Assembly (NCBI GenBank): GCA_947650285.1 | Contig: CANTFL010001444.1 | Location: 62,001-126,000 of the forward strand | From: Hyaloperonospora brassicae | Taxonomy: Eukaryota > Oomycota > Peronosporomycetes > Peronosporales > Peronosporaceae | Direction of reading: 5' to 3' | Length of the DNA: 64,000 nt | Shown here: positions 11,239 through 22,500 of the stretch, piece after piece | Position numbering within the stretch: the first letter of the stretch is position 1 | Layout of the letters: the number at the start of each line of letters is the position of its first letter | Program-made: the position numbers and the translations under genes | The notes under the pieces: generated by a model | What the model was told of the DNA's origin: nothing | The model's input: only the letters and a program-made list of their open reading frames with translations | Database searches by the model: none

Positions 11239-12450
11239 CTACTTCCGAGCAAGCGACTCGCGGACCGCTTGCTCGTGCATAGCACTCGCTCCGCGCTCCT
11301 GAAACTGCTCCAGGCCACGAGTCATGGCGTCGAACGCTGCCTCGACAGCTGTCTCATCACCACCATCGAGTGCCTTGGTGAAAGCAGCTGCCTCCGACGG
11401 ACAGATAATGCGGCCCATGCAGAGTTGGAGAGCCATGGCCGCTCGTGAGCACTGTACTTCGCTGCTACACGTCCTGACCTCTTGCATACAGCCTTTGCAC
11501 GTGTCCTTGACCTTAGCAAATGTCTGCTCGACCTCTTCAACTGACAACGCCCCTGGAGCTTGCTTTTCTTCTTGAGTACGCTCTACTAGTGTAGAGCGAG
11601 CAGAGAGATCCGGGCCCTTGAGGCCGTCCAAAAAGCCTGCAACAGGAAACTTGATTCGGTCGATCAGCGCACCCACCGAGTCCACCGCAGGACGCGCGTA
11701 CATAGAGATACTCTTGACTTTGTCCGCAGAGTGCAGCTCAGGAACTTCATCCAGTGCTGATTTGTCGTCATCAAAGTAGTAATCAATCACGTATCGCACC
11801 TGCGTGTTGTCGCCACGCAGCACCGTCCAGTCATGTCGATCAAACGGCGTCCCATATCCTAGCATGCTCTTGATCCACGCGATAGGCGTGAGCTTGTCGG
11901 GACGACCGCAGAACTTGAGCAGCTTCGAGCCTTCAAGGTCTGGGTGGCACACCTTCTCGTAGTGCTCCACCTGAGCCCAGGCACGCTCGTTCATATTATT
12001 GTGGATCGACACGATAGCCCGCATGTCTCCTTCGTGCACATCGTCTCCCTTTTCCTTGCGCTTGAGTGCGTTATAAAACATTTGCTCGGACGGGTAGAGC
12101 CACGTGCCTTCTGTTCCACCCTTCGGAATTGTAGACTGTACACGACCTTGAGGCAGAGGGTACCGCTGGCCGTCAACAGGGTCTTGATTGGGACTGTACG
12201 GCATCATGTTGCTCGGGTCAATGCGTTGTCCGTACACGTTGTAGACCTCTTGGTCCTTCTTCCTTTCTCGCTCAACAGGGCAGCCACTAGCCATGGCTTC
12301 GACGATCGGCGACGTCTTGTCGTGCTGCACGGGACATCCCCTTTCCGTCTGCGCATCGAACGCCGCGTCTGTAGCGTCATGTTGCACGGGACAGCCGCCC
12401 TGATGGCCAGGAGCAGCACCGCCTGCTGGGGAGCTCACTTGGTTGCCCAT
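11239..12450 (-). CDS. HCCS: Holocytochrome c synthase (heme lyase) with C-terminal twin CX9C segment
   Basis: A single-exon gene of 403 residues. Heme lyase attaches heme to the CXXCH motif of cytochrome c in the mitochondrial intermembrane space. The family core runs from about 68 to 275: WLYPSEQMFYNAL, then IVSIHNNMNERAWAQV with the heme-ligand His150, then CGRPDKLTPIAWIKSMLGYG and the DYYFDD segment. Three GCPV heme-regulatory motifs lie at residues 19-22, 38-41 and 57-60. Beyond the core there is an added region of about 100 residues with Cys318-x9-Cys328 and Cys334-x9-Cys344, plus Cys321 and Cys350. This matches the twin CX9C pattern of CHCH proteins. Animal HCCS is about 270 residues and lacks it. 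The gene is divergent from eS6. Confidence 0.92.
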   Translation of the reverse strand: MGNQVSSPAGGAAPGHQGGCPVQHDATDAAFDAQTERGCPVQHDKTSPIVEAMASGCPVERERKKDQEVYNVYGQRIDPSNMMPYSPNQDPVDGQRYPLPQGRVQSTIPKGGTEGTWLYPSEQMFYNALKRKEKGDDVHEGDMRAIVSIHNNMNERAWAQVEHYEKVCHPDLEGSKLLKFCGRPDKLTPIAWIKSMLGYGTPFDRHDWTVLRGDNTQVRYVIDYYFDDDKSALDEVPELHSADKVKSISMYARPAVDSVGALIDRIKFPVAGFLDGLKGPDLSARSTLVERTQEEKQAPGALSVEEVEQTFAKVKDTCKGCMQEVRTCSSEVQCSRAAMALQLCMGRIICPSEAAAFTKALDGGDETAVEAAFDAMTRGLEQFQERGASAMHEQAVRESLARK

Positions 12451-12777
12451 GGACAGATTACAGTGGCGAAAAAAGTGTTTTATATACGACCGAACTTAAG
12501 AGCACGATCGCGATGGCTTACATTTATCAACATGCGGCAAGTTTTTCGTGGTCGTGCTGTGTAGCATAGCACCGACAGCATTTTCACACGGCTGGTTGGT
12601 TGGCCAGTAGTGAACGCCCGAGCTTGTGCGTGAGTGGTGACCGCGCGATTCCCATTGTCTTTCTTATTGTCTTGTGAGGTACGACGGCGTGTCGTTGACG
12701 CGCGTGTCGGCAGCGAGGGACTGTACTGCGACTAATGACGATTTTCGTATGCTTGTGGTGCTGCAGATTCCTTCACG
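12451..12777. promoter_or_regulatory. Divergent promoter region, heme lyase / eS6
   Basis: The 327 bp between the two start codons must contain both promoters. On the minus strand a TATATAAAA run lies about 30 bases before the heme-lyase ATG, which may be too close to act as a TATA box. No clear oomycete initiator element was found next to eS6. The assignment rests on position. Confidence 0.45.
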
Positions 12778-13631
12778 ATGAAGCTCAACATTGCAAACCC
12801 TCTCACGGGCGCCCAGAAGGTGCTTGAAGTCGACGACGAGCACAAGCTCCGCGCGTTCTATGACAAGCGTATCTCGCAAGAGATTGAAGGCGCTGTGCTT
12901 GGCGAGGAGTTCAAGGGCTTTATCTTTCGCGTGTCGGGCGGTAACGACAAGCAGGGGTTCCCCATGAAGCAGGGTGTGCTGTCCAATGGTCGTGCTCGTC
13001 TGCTGCTGTCCAAGGGCAAGTCGTGCTACCGTCCGCGTCGCAAGGGCGAGCGCAAGCGCAAGTCCGTGCGTGGCTGCATTGTCGGCCCGGACCTTTCGGT
13101 CCTGAACCTTGTGGTCGTCAAGGCCGGCGAGGCCGATGTCCCGGGTCTGACTGACGTGCAGATCCCGCGTCGTCTCGGTCCTAAGCGTGCGTCGAACATC
13201 CGCAAGCTGTTCAACTTGACCAAGGAAGACGACGTGCGCAAGTACGTGATCCGTCGCAAGTTTGAGTCCAAGACGGGCAAGCAGAACGACAAGGCGCCCA
13301 AGATCCAGCGTCTGGTGACCCCGCGCACGCTTCACCACAAGCGCCAGATTGCGCTCAAGAAGGTGCACCAGCGCGAGAAGGTGCAGCGCGAGGCCGCGGA
13401 GTACAACCGCCTCCACGCTCAGGTGCGTTTCTGTTTGCTTCTTTGTACCGTTGTGGGTGCGCCCCCTCTGTTTTCATCGGACAGGAGACTGACTGTTGGT
13501 GTGTGTGTGTGTCTGTCCTGCTCCTTTTTCGCCTTATGGCACTGCAGCGCGTGAAGGAGCAGAAAGACCGTCGTGCCAGCGAGGTCGCCAAGCGTCGCAG
13601 CAGCCGCAAGGTCTCGTCGATCAAGGCGTAA
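12778..13631 (+). CDS. RPS6: 40S ribosomal protein eS6
   Basis: Exons 12778-13422 and 13548-13631, separated by a 125-bp intron (CAG|GTGCGT ... CTGCAG|CGC), give 242 residues. The start [20 protein letters not shown] and the basic core [19 protein letters not shown] are diagnostic of eS6, a protein of the small ribosomal subunit that contacts rRNA and is a classic S6-kinase target. The C-terminus is short ([12 protein letters not shown]) but keeps serines after basic residues as in the phosphorylated tail of animal eS6. The last intron contains a GT-dinucleotide run on the sense strand. Third codon positions are markedly G/C rich compared with neighbouring genes, as expected for strong expression. 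Confidence 0.97.
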
Positions 13632-14041
13632 GCTGCGGTAAGACGCTAGCGGCCAGGCGCTACTCCCGTGTGAAAGTGAACGGTCGTGGGGGTACACTGC
13701 TTTTCTGCAATACGTGTTGTTCCCAGTGCCATGCATCGCTTGACGCTCAATGTCTTGGCAGTGGATGGGCTCGAAGAACAATCAGGACAAAAGACAATAC
13801 AATGCTCCATTTGGCAGAAACCATGAGTTGATCACGCTGACGTTAGTATTTTCAGTCTTTATCGGACCCGTAGTATAGAGGGTCAAAACGTATCGCACCG
13901 GCGGTGGCAGAGCTGATTAGTTTAGCACATAGTAAAGACAACGAGTCAACAAGAACTGAAGAGTTTGCCGGGGCTCGAGATTATGAATAAATGACGTGAC
14001 GGTTCATACTGCGTCACTACATTCCCGTGTTTGACGCGACG

Positions 14042-16578
14042 TTACCGTCCTCCTCGCACGTGATGGCCGGGGGCTCCTAGCGGGATGCCAGCGCGGCCGT
14101 ATCGCTGCTCCATGAGACCGCTACCTCTGCCTCCCATCGCGGGGCCACGGTTATTATAAATAAACTCAGGGCCATTAGTAGGCGCCGACTGAACGTGCGC
14201 ATAGTGGCAGTTGCTGCCATGCTTGCAACCCGTGGGCGAGGCGAAATACCTGCACGACAGCATGCCGCGGTTCTTCTTTGCTGGCCGCTTGAGTGACGAC
14301 GCGTCGAGCATCCCGCCGTTCTGAGGCGCGCCCATGGCAGTCGCTTTTCGCTTTCCAGGCAGGAAAGACCCTCCCGGCGGCGGGTATTGTTGCTGGTACG
14401 GGTGGTCATAGCCCGTGCCCAGGTCGCCGTAATGCTGCCGCTGGCTACCGTAAGGACTGAACGAAGGTGGCGGACCGCCACCACTGCCACCGCTGCTCGG
14501 CGGCGCTTGGTAGCGTGCGCGACGGCACTGATCCACAATTTCAAACACACGTGCATCTGGAATACGGTTGCCATTGCGCTGCGCCTCTTCGTAGACCTGC
14601 GGCACCACGTCCGGGTTGTCCAGCAGCAGTGAGATCGTGTTCGCCTGCAGCGGACCCAATGCTTCACGCAGCTTGCGGTCCGCCTCGGGATCTTGGCCAT
14701 TATACTCACTACGATCGTTTACGCCACGGTGGTCATGCCTTGGCGGGGCCTGACTGTACCCTCCAGATGGATACCCCTCTTGGTAAAAGCTAGAATATGA
14801 CGAGGAGGATGGCGGGGCCATTGTGGGAGCAGACACCGGTAGAGGCTGGCTCACAGGCTCACTTTCGACCACGTCGCTCAGCGGAATCTCCAAAGGCGGT
14901 CCGCGTGGAGGCTCGTTGCCGCGTTCCCACTCCTTGGGACTGGAAATGGGCATCTCACCCATCAGCACTTCGTACTCATCCACATGGCGACGGCGACTGT
15001 CTTGCACGTGCATCTCGTCCGTCACGGTCTTGCTCTCTACGCGTGCGGCCACAGCTTCCGGTAGTCGCATGAACGCCGGCGTGGTCCATTCGCGCAACTG
15101 CGAGGCTGCTACAGCAGGCGGGATCTTGAGGTGGTGCGAATGGAGCGCCTGCCGCTCGTTCGCATGCTCCCGAAGTTTGGCGTCTTTGAAGGACTGGTCG
15201 TCGTGGCGTGCATCGTAGGGCACAAGGTCTCGCCAAGACTCAATAAACTTAACCTTGACAAGCTCTTCGCCGCTCTCGTCTGCCCAGCGAATGCACTTGC
15301 TCTCTTTTGCTGCGTCGCTGCAGGACGAAGCTGCCTTAAAGCTTTGGATCGTCGGAAGTGACATCGACAGCGTGTCCTCGACGCTAGTGGTGACCTCGCT
15401 CGTACTGCTCGATGTCCTCGGTTGCTCCTTCTTCGCGCCATCCGCTTTGGCGGTACTGCTATCATCGCTACTGGTCGTCACCTTTTTCTCCACCTCGGCT
15501 GCAGCTGCAGCCTCCTTTGCTGACTTGCGCTGCATGAGATTTCCAATCAAGTCGCTCGACTTGGACACTGCACTGCCGCCACCATAAGGCAGCCGTTCTA
15601 GCCGTTTGATCGTACGCTTTTTCAAGGCCTTTGCTTGTTTCGCTGGCACTGAACTGCTAGCGCCAGACTTTGCTGCTGTCAACGGCGTCTGCTTTGCAAA
15701 AGATGTCGTGGGCGAAAGTGGCTTGACGTCCTGTCCCTTTTCCTTCGCCACGGGTAGCGTCGCCGATGGCTTTTCTTTCTCTGTAAACTTGCCACGCCAA
15801 AACTTTAGCAGGTCTTGAGCTGCGCGCTTCACGCGGTCTTCGCGAGCAGTCTTGCGTAGCTTGACAATTGGCTCATTGATTCGTGCTTCCGTAATACTAC
15901 TTAATTGCAATGGTAGGGTCTGCAGCACTTCTAAGAGGAGGACGAGCAAGTCATTGTGCTGCCAGGTCACAGCAGAGTCGACCCATGTCCGTGCAAGACG
16001 CAAACCTCCAGTCTTTTCGAAAGCGCAAGCACAGGCACGAGATAGCTTGGTATCAGTTGCAGTTGAAGTAGCACGGAGGATCACAAGCGCCAGGGTCTGT
16101 TCGGGCTCCGTCTTACATCGGGGCAAGACCTTCAGAAAGACCGGAAGATTAGCAATCAAAGACACGCGGAGGTCGCTGTCCACGAGGGACAACAAAGACG
16201 CTTCGACGCTCGAGGGGGTCAACCTGGAGCATGTACTGTGGCTCATCATGTTCTGGAGCACGTTCGGCACCTGGGAGCACGTGGAAGCAAGCGCACGACG
16301 GACCAGTTAGCTCAACGTTAGGTGACAAGACAACCATAGCTTCGACTCACCGATTGATCTGCTGGGAGCTGCACCGGAGCGGGGGCCAGAGCTTGAGCTT
16401 GTGGCTGTACTAGCTGCTGTTGCTTCATGAACGGTGGGACTCCTCCCATTGACATCATGTCTTGGAGCCCGAACGCCGGTGGATGCATTAGTGACTGCTG
16501 CTGCACTTGCAGCGCTCCGCCGAATTGCGTGCTCTCCAGCATACTGGTGAAGCTCGTCTGCTCCATGTCGATGTTCAT
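14042..16578 (-). CDS. PNUTS-like protein: TFIIS N-terminal domain, PP1-binding motif, CCCH zinc finger
   Basis: Exons 16578-16351 and 16270-14042, joined over an 80-bp intron, give 818 residues. An in-frame TAG sits just before the start ATG. A TFIIS N-terminal (LW) helical domain lies at about 106-240. Two matches to the PP1-docking RVxF consensus follow: KCIRW at about 401-405 and KVKF at about 415-418, within a conserved W-A-D-E-S-G segment. The C-terminal 200 residues are Gly/Pro/Gln rich and end with a zinc finger of C-x8-C-x5-C-x3-H spacing (CRYFASPTGC...). This order is that of PNUTS (PPP1R10), the nuclear PP1-targeting subunit that acts with the 3'-end processing and elongation machinery. 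Orthology is inferred from architecture. Confidence 0.75.
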
Positions 16579-17707
16579 TGTCTACAAGTTGGCACACATG
16601 CAACACGAGTGAGTCCTCTTGGTCACGCAAATCAAGCTCCACTGACTGCCATATTGCATCGACACTAGCCTCTCGCTCGCTACTATCGTCCCAGCTCTTT
16701 ACCACTACTAGGAGCCCTGCGGTCCGCTGCACTAGAGACTGGTACCCCTCATACGACCGCACAACGACTGCGAGGCGCAGCGGCGGCCTCTCTGTCTGCC
16801 ATCGTACCCACCACCTCAGTAGATCGATCGACCACTCGATCAATCGCCCTCCTGTTCGAGCTTTCTATGCCTCCACAGCTCGTACAGATAGCTCAGCCCG
16901 TATCGACTGTACGTCCCGTATGGACGACAGAGGCAGCTACGGACGGCGTGTTTACAGCCAGGGGACGGCAATGGGTGCACGCGGTAGCATGAGCGCCATG
17001 GTAGGGCACACGTACACACAGACCTCTGCGAGGATGTCTAGGCTATTATACACACATTTAGCTACAATCGTTACCTTGTTCAATGTGACTGTTGGGGGTG
17101 ACAGAGTGCGTGGAGGGACAGTCAAGGTCAGATCCCAAGATGAGACGAGACAGTGCGCCGCCGAAAGGCGAGTGAAGACGCTACGCAGCGACGGACGGAC
17201 GGACGGGCGGGTAGCGCGGGGGGGGGGCGATGCGTACAGACAAACGACCGAAGAGGGCTCGACAGAGCAGTGACTATCTGGTCGAAGCGACGACGAGTCA
17301 ACGGGTAAAGGAAACACACGCCTTCTAAGGGGCGGGACGGGCGGTCTGACACGCAGCGGTCGCGACGGAAAAAGGACCGCGCTAACTGCTTTCTTTTTAC
17401 TATGTGGTCTTTTGGGGTGGCAACGAACCTCCGCCTCTGCTGCTGCTTCGTGGGGTTTTCTCCCTCTTCTTCTTCGTTGGGGACTGGCTCGGGAGGTTTT
17501 TTCCTAAATGGCAGAACGGGGCGAAGCGAAGGAGGGACGAGACGCGGCCCACTGACTCGACGGTTCATATCCCGGACCGCGTGCATCATCCGAGAACGGT
17601 TCGGTTCCCGCGAGAGAGTGACCGGGCCTGTGATTGATCGAGACCCTGCTTCTTCATCGAGCTCGAAAAATAGAGAAAATAAACAACAGACGGAGCGAAA
17701 GAAAAGT
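16579..17707. other. Divergent intergenic region
   Basis: About 1.1 kb between the PNUTS-like start (minus) and the next plus-strand gene. It contains GACG/GGACGG-rich runs near 17185-17225. A plus-strand frame from ATG 17402 runs into the next gene, but its first 100 codons are Ser/Arg/Gly-rich low-complexity sequence, which I treat as 5' leader. Confidence 0.4.
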
Positions 17708-18994
17708 ATGAAAGCGGCTGTCGCCGAGATAATTGTTATACGCGACACTGAGAGCGACGACGAACCGAGCGACGGCCAAACAACGGACGCGGGATTTTCG
17801 TTAATTGCTTGGAATGAGGTGCAACGTCAACTGCTTCGACTCGCCAATAACCCGTCACTGAGAAAGGACAACGAGGCTGTTGCAACGCTGTTGCGAGACT
17901 TGGGCATTATTTCGCTATTGACAAACGACGTGCGATGTGCACTGCAAGTTGCGTGCGAAAAGCTCGGAGAGCTGCTGATGTTGCTGAGAGGTTATGACCG
18001 CCGGTACCGGTTGTGTGAGAAGTTGGTGATATTGATGTGTGAGGTGCTGAGTTTGGCACAGACTGTACCGTACCAGGTGAGGGAGAAGAAGGAGCGTTTG
18101 ATGAAGGAAGAGGTTGTCGACGTCCGTGAAGTTGGCCCGATGGACGTTGCGTATCGACTGATGGACAAGTTGGGAGCTCTATTGATGCAGCGTGCGCGTT
18201 CCCGTGATGGCCGTTCACTTGCCATTAGCTCAACTATGACCCGTCTGGAGACGATGGGTGCGAGATGTTCGCGTGAGATTGAGAGATATCAGACCTCGGT
18301 GGTGAAGCACAAGAGGGAGATCGAGAGTGCTGTTGAGGAGTGGGCGGAAACGATGCGGCAGTGTCGCTGTGACTTGGAATCGGAATGGGATGAGGCCAAC
18401 GAGCGCGAGTGGAAAGTTTTCGACGACACGTTCAGGCGAACAACAACCGTGCAACTGAAGTTTGAAGAGAACAACAAGGGGTGCAAGTCGTTAATGCACC
18501 GCCTACGCGAGAAAGAGTTGTGCCGCGAATTCTATCGAGCTTTGACGGCGCTAGTGTATGCTATTGCTCTACCTCCGGACATGCAAGGACAAGAAAAGCA
18601 GCATCGGGAAGAAACGTCAGAAGAAGTCACATCGCTGCTCGGCAATGATATGCTGAATTACATGGAGACATTTTGTGGTGCTCTCCGGGATGTGATGACG
18701 TTGAGCTCGCGACAATATAGACACGCATGTAAACAGGCGAACGATACTGCTACAAGGAATACGGGACAAGCGCGCCGTGCAGAATTAGTCGAGTTCTCGA
18801 AGCAGTTCGAGGCATTTTGGTTTATTAATCGAAGCTGGCTGCCACCTGGGATGCTGGATGTGGTCACCCGAAGTTTTGGTGCTTTAGGCGGAGTCGGTGC
18901 ACATGGAAAGTCAGCTACACTCAATTTGACCTCGGAGTGTCCTCTACGCAACGCAATATGCCATGTCTGCTTTTGCCTGCAAGCAGATCGGTAA
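17708..18994 (+). CDS. Uncharacterised helical protein
   Basis: A frame of 428 residues starts with MKAAVAEIIVIRDTESDDEP; the same frame is open from ATG 17402, which would give 530 residues. After an acidic start the protein is predicted from composition to be largely helical, with Leu/Arg/Glu-rich stretches at about 35-230 and a Lys/Glu coiled-coil-like part at about 180-260. I see no signal peptide, membrane segment or known catalytic motif. The last 30 residues (SECPLRNAICHVCFCLQADR) look less protein-like, so the true 3' end may be spliced differently. No known family recognised. Confidence 0.55.
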   Translation: MKAAVAEIIVIRDTESDDEPSDGQTTDAGFSLIAWNEVQRQLLRLANNPSLRKDNEAVATLLRDLGIISLLTNDVRCALQVACEKLGELLMLLRGYDRRYRLCEKLVILMCEVLSLAQTVPYQVREKKERLMKEEVVDVREVGPMDVAYRLMDKLGALLMQRARSRDGRSLAISSTMTRLETMGARCSREIERYQTSVVKHKREIESAVEEWAETMRQCRCDLESEWDEANEREWKVFDDTFRRTTTVQLKFEENNKGCKSLMHRLREKELCREFYRALTALVYAIALPPDMQGQEKQHREETSEEVTSLLGNDMLNYMETFCGALRDVMTLSSRQYRHACKQANDTATRNTGQARRAELVEFSKQFEAFWFINRSWLPPGMLDVVTRSFGALGGVGAHGKSATLNLTSECPLRNAICHVCFCLQADR

Positions 18995-19181
18995 TGGTCG
19001 GTAGCGTAATCCTTGTTACGAGTGGTAAGTCACTGGCTTCCAGTTGTGTTCGCGTTCCGCGTGCGGTATACTTTCTTTTGCTTCGCTCTTGTTCCATCTT
19101 TATGCCATATTCAAATGCACGACAACCCTGCTATTCCGAAAGTTACATCGCCCTTCGCGTTGTTTCCGACGGCCCGAAAGG

Positions 19182-19598
19182 ATGAATGGACCGCCGGCGT
19201 TGGCTTGTTTGAGAGCTCTGTTGCTGCTTATTTGTAGCTCTGTTGTGGTGGTGAGAGTTCTCGAAATACTTTGGGAGCCAGAGCGTTACATAGTCGACAA
19301 GGATCGTGCTCGTGTAGTAGTACTTGACACTATGTACAAAGCTTGGCATCCGCAGTGTATCGAAGTCACGTTCAGATCTTGCCAAGCGTTCGTGTCAACA
19401 AAGCCTGCCCACCGATCTGGTGCAATGGTCAACGCATTCCTTCAAGCAAACGTGACCCAAACTGAACGTGTCATGAACGAGTGTGAAATGTGGCACATGG
19501 CAGCAGAACATTTCAAGCTAGTAACCTTATTTATCTTGTTGTTTGTTTTCACCTTTAAAGTCTTTGGTATAAATCGCATGTTTGTATTTATCCAGTAG
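19182..19598 (+). CDS. Possible small secreted or membrane protein (weak)
   Basis: A frame of 138 residues whose N-terminus, MNGPPALACLRALLLLICSS, resembles a signal peptide or membrane anchor. A second hydrophobic stretch (VTLFILLFVFTFKVF) lies near the C-terminus. The middle has several Cys and His residues. The same frame is open from about 19044 with another hydrophobic stretch. No RxLR or similar effector motif follows the N-terminus, and no homologous family is recognised. It may be chance. Confidence 0.25.
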   Translation: MNGPPALACLRALLLLICSSVVVVRVLEILWEPERYIVDKDRARVVVLDTMYKAWHPQCIEVTFRSCQAFVSTKPAHRSGAMVNAFLQANVTQTERVMNECEMWHMAAEHFKLVTLFILLFVFTFKVFGINRMFVFIQ

Positions 19599-22500
19599 TG
19601 TATTGCTAACCAGTTTGACATTGCATTAGCACGCTAAAAGCTCGTTAATTAATCGATTCAAGTAGCATTACTTTACACGTAAAATTTGCATCGCACGGGG
19701 CAAAGAACAAAAGCGTAGTGCGCCAGCCCAACACATACCTATCGATGGCAATAATTTGCGCATCAACCGGAAGCCTATATGAAAGACTGCAAGTGTACAT
19801 TTACACACAATTCCAGTATTTGAGTCCATTCCCAGTCTTTCTTCTCAAGAGCAGCTCTACACGAAATGAGAAAAAGCTATGTATGTCTGCTCATCTCAGC
19901 CTAACGATTCCTTAGCCTGATAGATGGTGATACCAATCTCTACATTTTGACCGCTCTTTCATCCAACACTTGCAAACTGGATGTAGCTTGCCATCGACCT
20001 TTGACCCGTCGATACGGGATGACAGCCAAAGCCTTTCACTCTTGGCTTCAGCTAGCCATCTCTTCGTCCGCTACCGCAGCAACAGACAAAATCCTACCGC
20101 TACGAGCGCCCATCCGCTTGCACAACATGTATGCATCATCAGCGAGCTGCACAATGTCGCAATCCACAAGATATAGGGTCATTGAGAAAGGCACGAAGTC
20201 GTATACTTTGTGCCAACACTCTCGCGACATCTGAGCCGACGCCCCGTGCTCTCAATGTGACAGTGCATATTCATCGGTCTTCGTGCTACAATCTCATCTA
20301 TACTTTGGCAGCACATCTGGTCAGAGCGTAGCAAGTACTTCCGCGTTTCGACACAAGCGAGAAGTCGTATGCTATCAACCGGCCGGTCACGTCGCATTGT
20401 TATAAGCGAGTGCGATTGTTTGTTGGCTGTCTTCGTTTTCGGTTTGGACATATCCAAATGAAGACAAAGACGCTCAACAACTCATTGTGCAGGCACACGC
20501 AGCTGTACGCTTCATTTTGGCGAAAAGGGAGGGTCGATATCGACTCGAGCGTTGCGTAGCTCATTGTGATTCGGCCACATACTTGCGGACGGACTCGACG
20601 CCGACTTGTTGGCGGTCGCACATCACAATGGTGCGATAAAGCAAACTTGACCTCATGAACCGAATGTCGTAAGCGTGAAAGTGTCCCGCCATCATACTTC
20701 ATGTACATCTAGTAGGATGCAACATGTCAATGACCAGGAAATGGCATTGCTCGTCAAAATAACAACGGCCTTGTTGGTGAGCTAGCTACATTGCACCGTC
20801 ACTTCATGATGACCAAAGTTGCTACGACATCGTATGGAACAAGCAAACGCAACATCTTTTTGTTTGCTCTTCACCACAAATTGACTTGCTTCTGGCCAAG
20901 ATAGCGTATAACCTATGCGACAAAGTCGACAGGAATGTGTAAGCTCGAACGTACAATTGCAGCCAAAAGGATATGTAGCAAGAGCAGACATGCGTAAGTT
21001 CTGCAATCTTACGCATGTCGGTGAATTGCTACGACGACTGTTTGCGCATCTACATGTTTGTCAACATTAGGTACTTGCATGCTTCATACACGTTCATTTA
21101 TCAAGATGTACATGTAACGTGGCGTATCCAAAATTGGTCCAGTCAAGTATGGCTGACCTATGTTCCGGCACTCCGCCCTTACAAAACTGCCTCGTCCTGA
21201 GATGCTTATGCATCCAGCCCGTCGTTGTGTTGCGTGGTGAACAACTTACAGGTAAACACCAAGTATGGTATGATGGGTCTTTCCGGTATCTTCTTCCCTG
21301 TGATACTACAATGAATACTTTCTTGTAGCCATAAACGAGAGTATTGGTCGAGGCCAGAGCTACCAGACCGTCTCGTTCATGAAACGGTGCAATGACAGAC
21401 CACCACGCAGCAGAACATCAAAGCACTCATTTTGTGGCACGCAGCACTAAGATAAGCATGCACGAGAGTACATACAACAAGCCTGATGGCCGGATGGTCC
21501 AACAAGGGACTTAGCTCTCGAGTCGGGAAGAGAGCGCATGATCCTTTAGTCGAAGTGAGGGCGGTGATGTTGTGCACAAATGACTTCAGCTGCAGTCTCG
21601 ATATATGAATGGCACGAGTGCAATACTGCTTTGATCATTGTGTCATGAACGCCTCCGACAAGATGACTTGTCAACCAGCTTACGCGTGTGGTAATCTACA
21701 CCATGAAAACTCATGACTTGCAGCCACGATCAAGCTGAACTCGGTGTTGAATGCGCACGCCCCATGACTGGACGCGTCTCGCGTACTCGCGGTGGGGAGA
21801 ATGTTGGGACTGGAACGCTGGCACAGCATGTGTCTACGTTGTTGTGACCATCTCTTTGCAAGTTTTGCTGTTACCACACCTACGCAATATACTTGATGAC
21901 AGCTTGCAGGATACGTGGTCGAGATGTCAGACCTTGCGTACAAACTCGAAATGCATTGCAATCCCGCCTCGATGCGGCTTTTCGACTTTGTGATGCTGCA
22001 GACTCCATCCAGAGCTCTACATTTCATCAATGGTCCTTGACGTATCACGAGTGACTCCTGTCTCGCTCATTCAAGCTCAGGTCCATCGGTATCGGCAGTA
22101 CTCACTACCAGATAGCGTCTCATGGTAGGAGTATACGTTTGCATGTGCTTGCTTCTGCGTTCATTGTCAACTATTAGGCAAACACACATCCAGCACTATT
22201 CTAAACTTGCCAGTATATTCCACCCAGCGATAGAGACACAGATGGTAACATGACGCGAATGAAAGCGAGACACACCATCGATATCATTATCAACGGCGAC
22301 GGGCTCGTTCAAGAGTCATACCCTCTCTAGGATCCGTGTCGAAGTTGTGAATGTCAAAAGATGGATCACATGGAGTAGTCCCGTAAAGGTACGCAGACAA
22401 CCAGTGTGCTTCAGCTGCCATCGGCGAGTCACCGACCGTCGTACTTTGCCACCAAGACTAGCCAAACTGCAGTTGCTCTTTCTTCTTCGAAACTGGCTAG

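Noticed and set aside
12664..13416. 250-codon minus-strand frame
   Set aside because: It is the antisense shadow of eS6, caused by its G/C-rich third positions; no protein family is visible.
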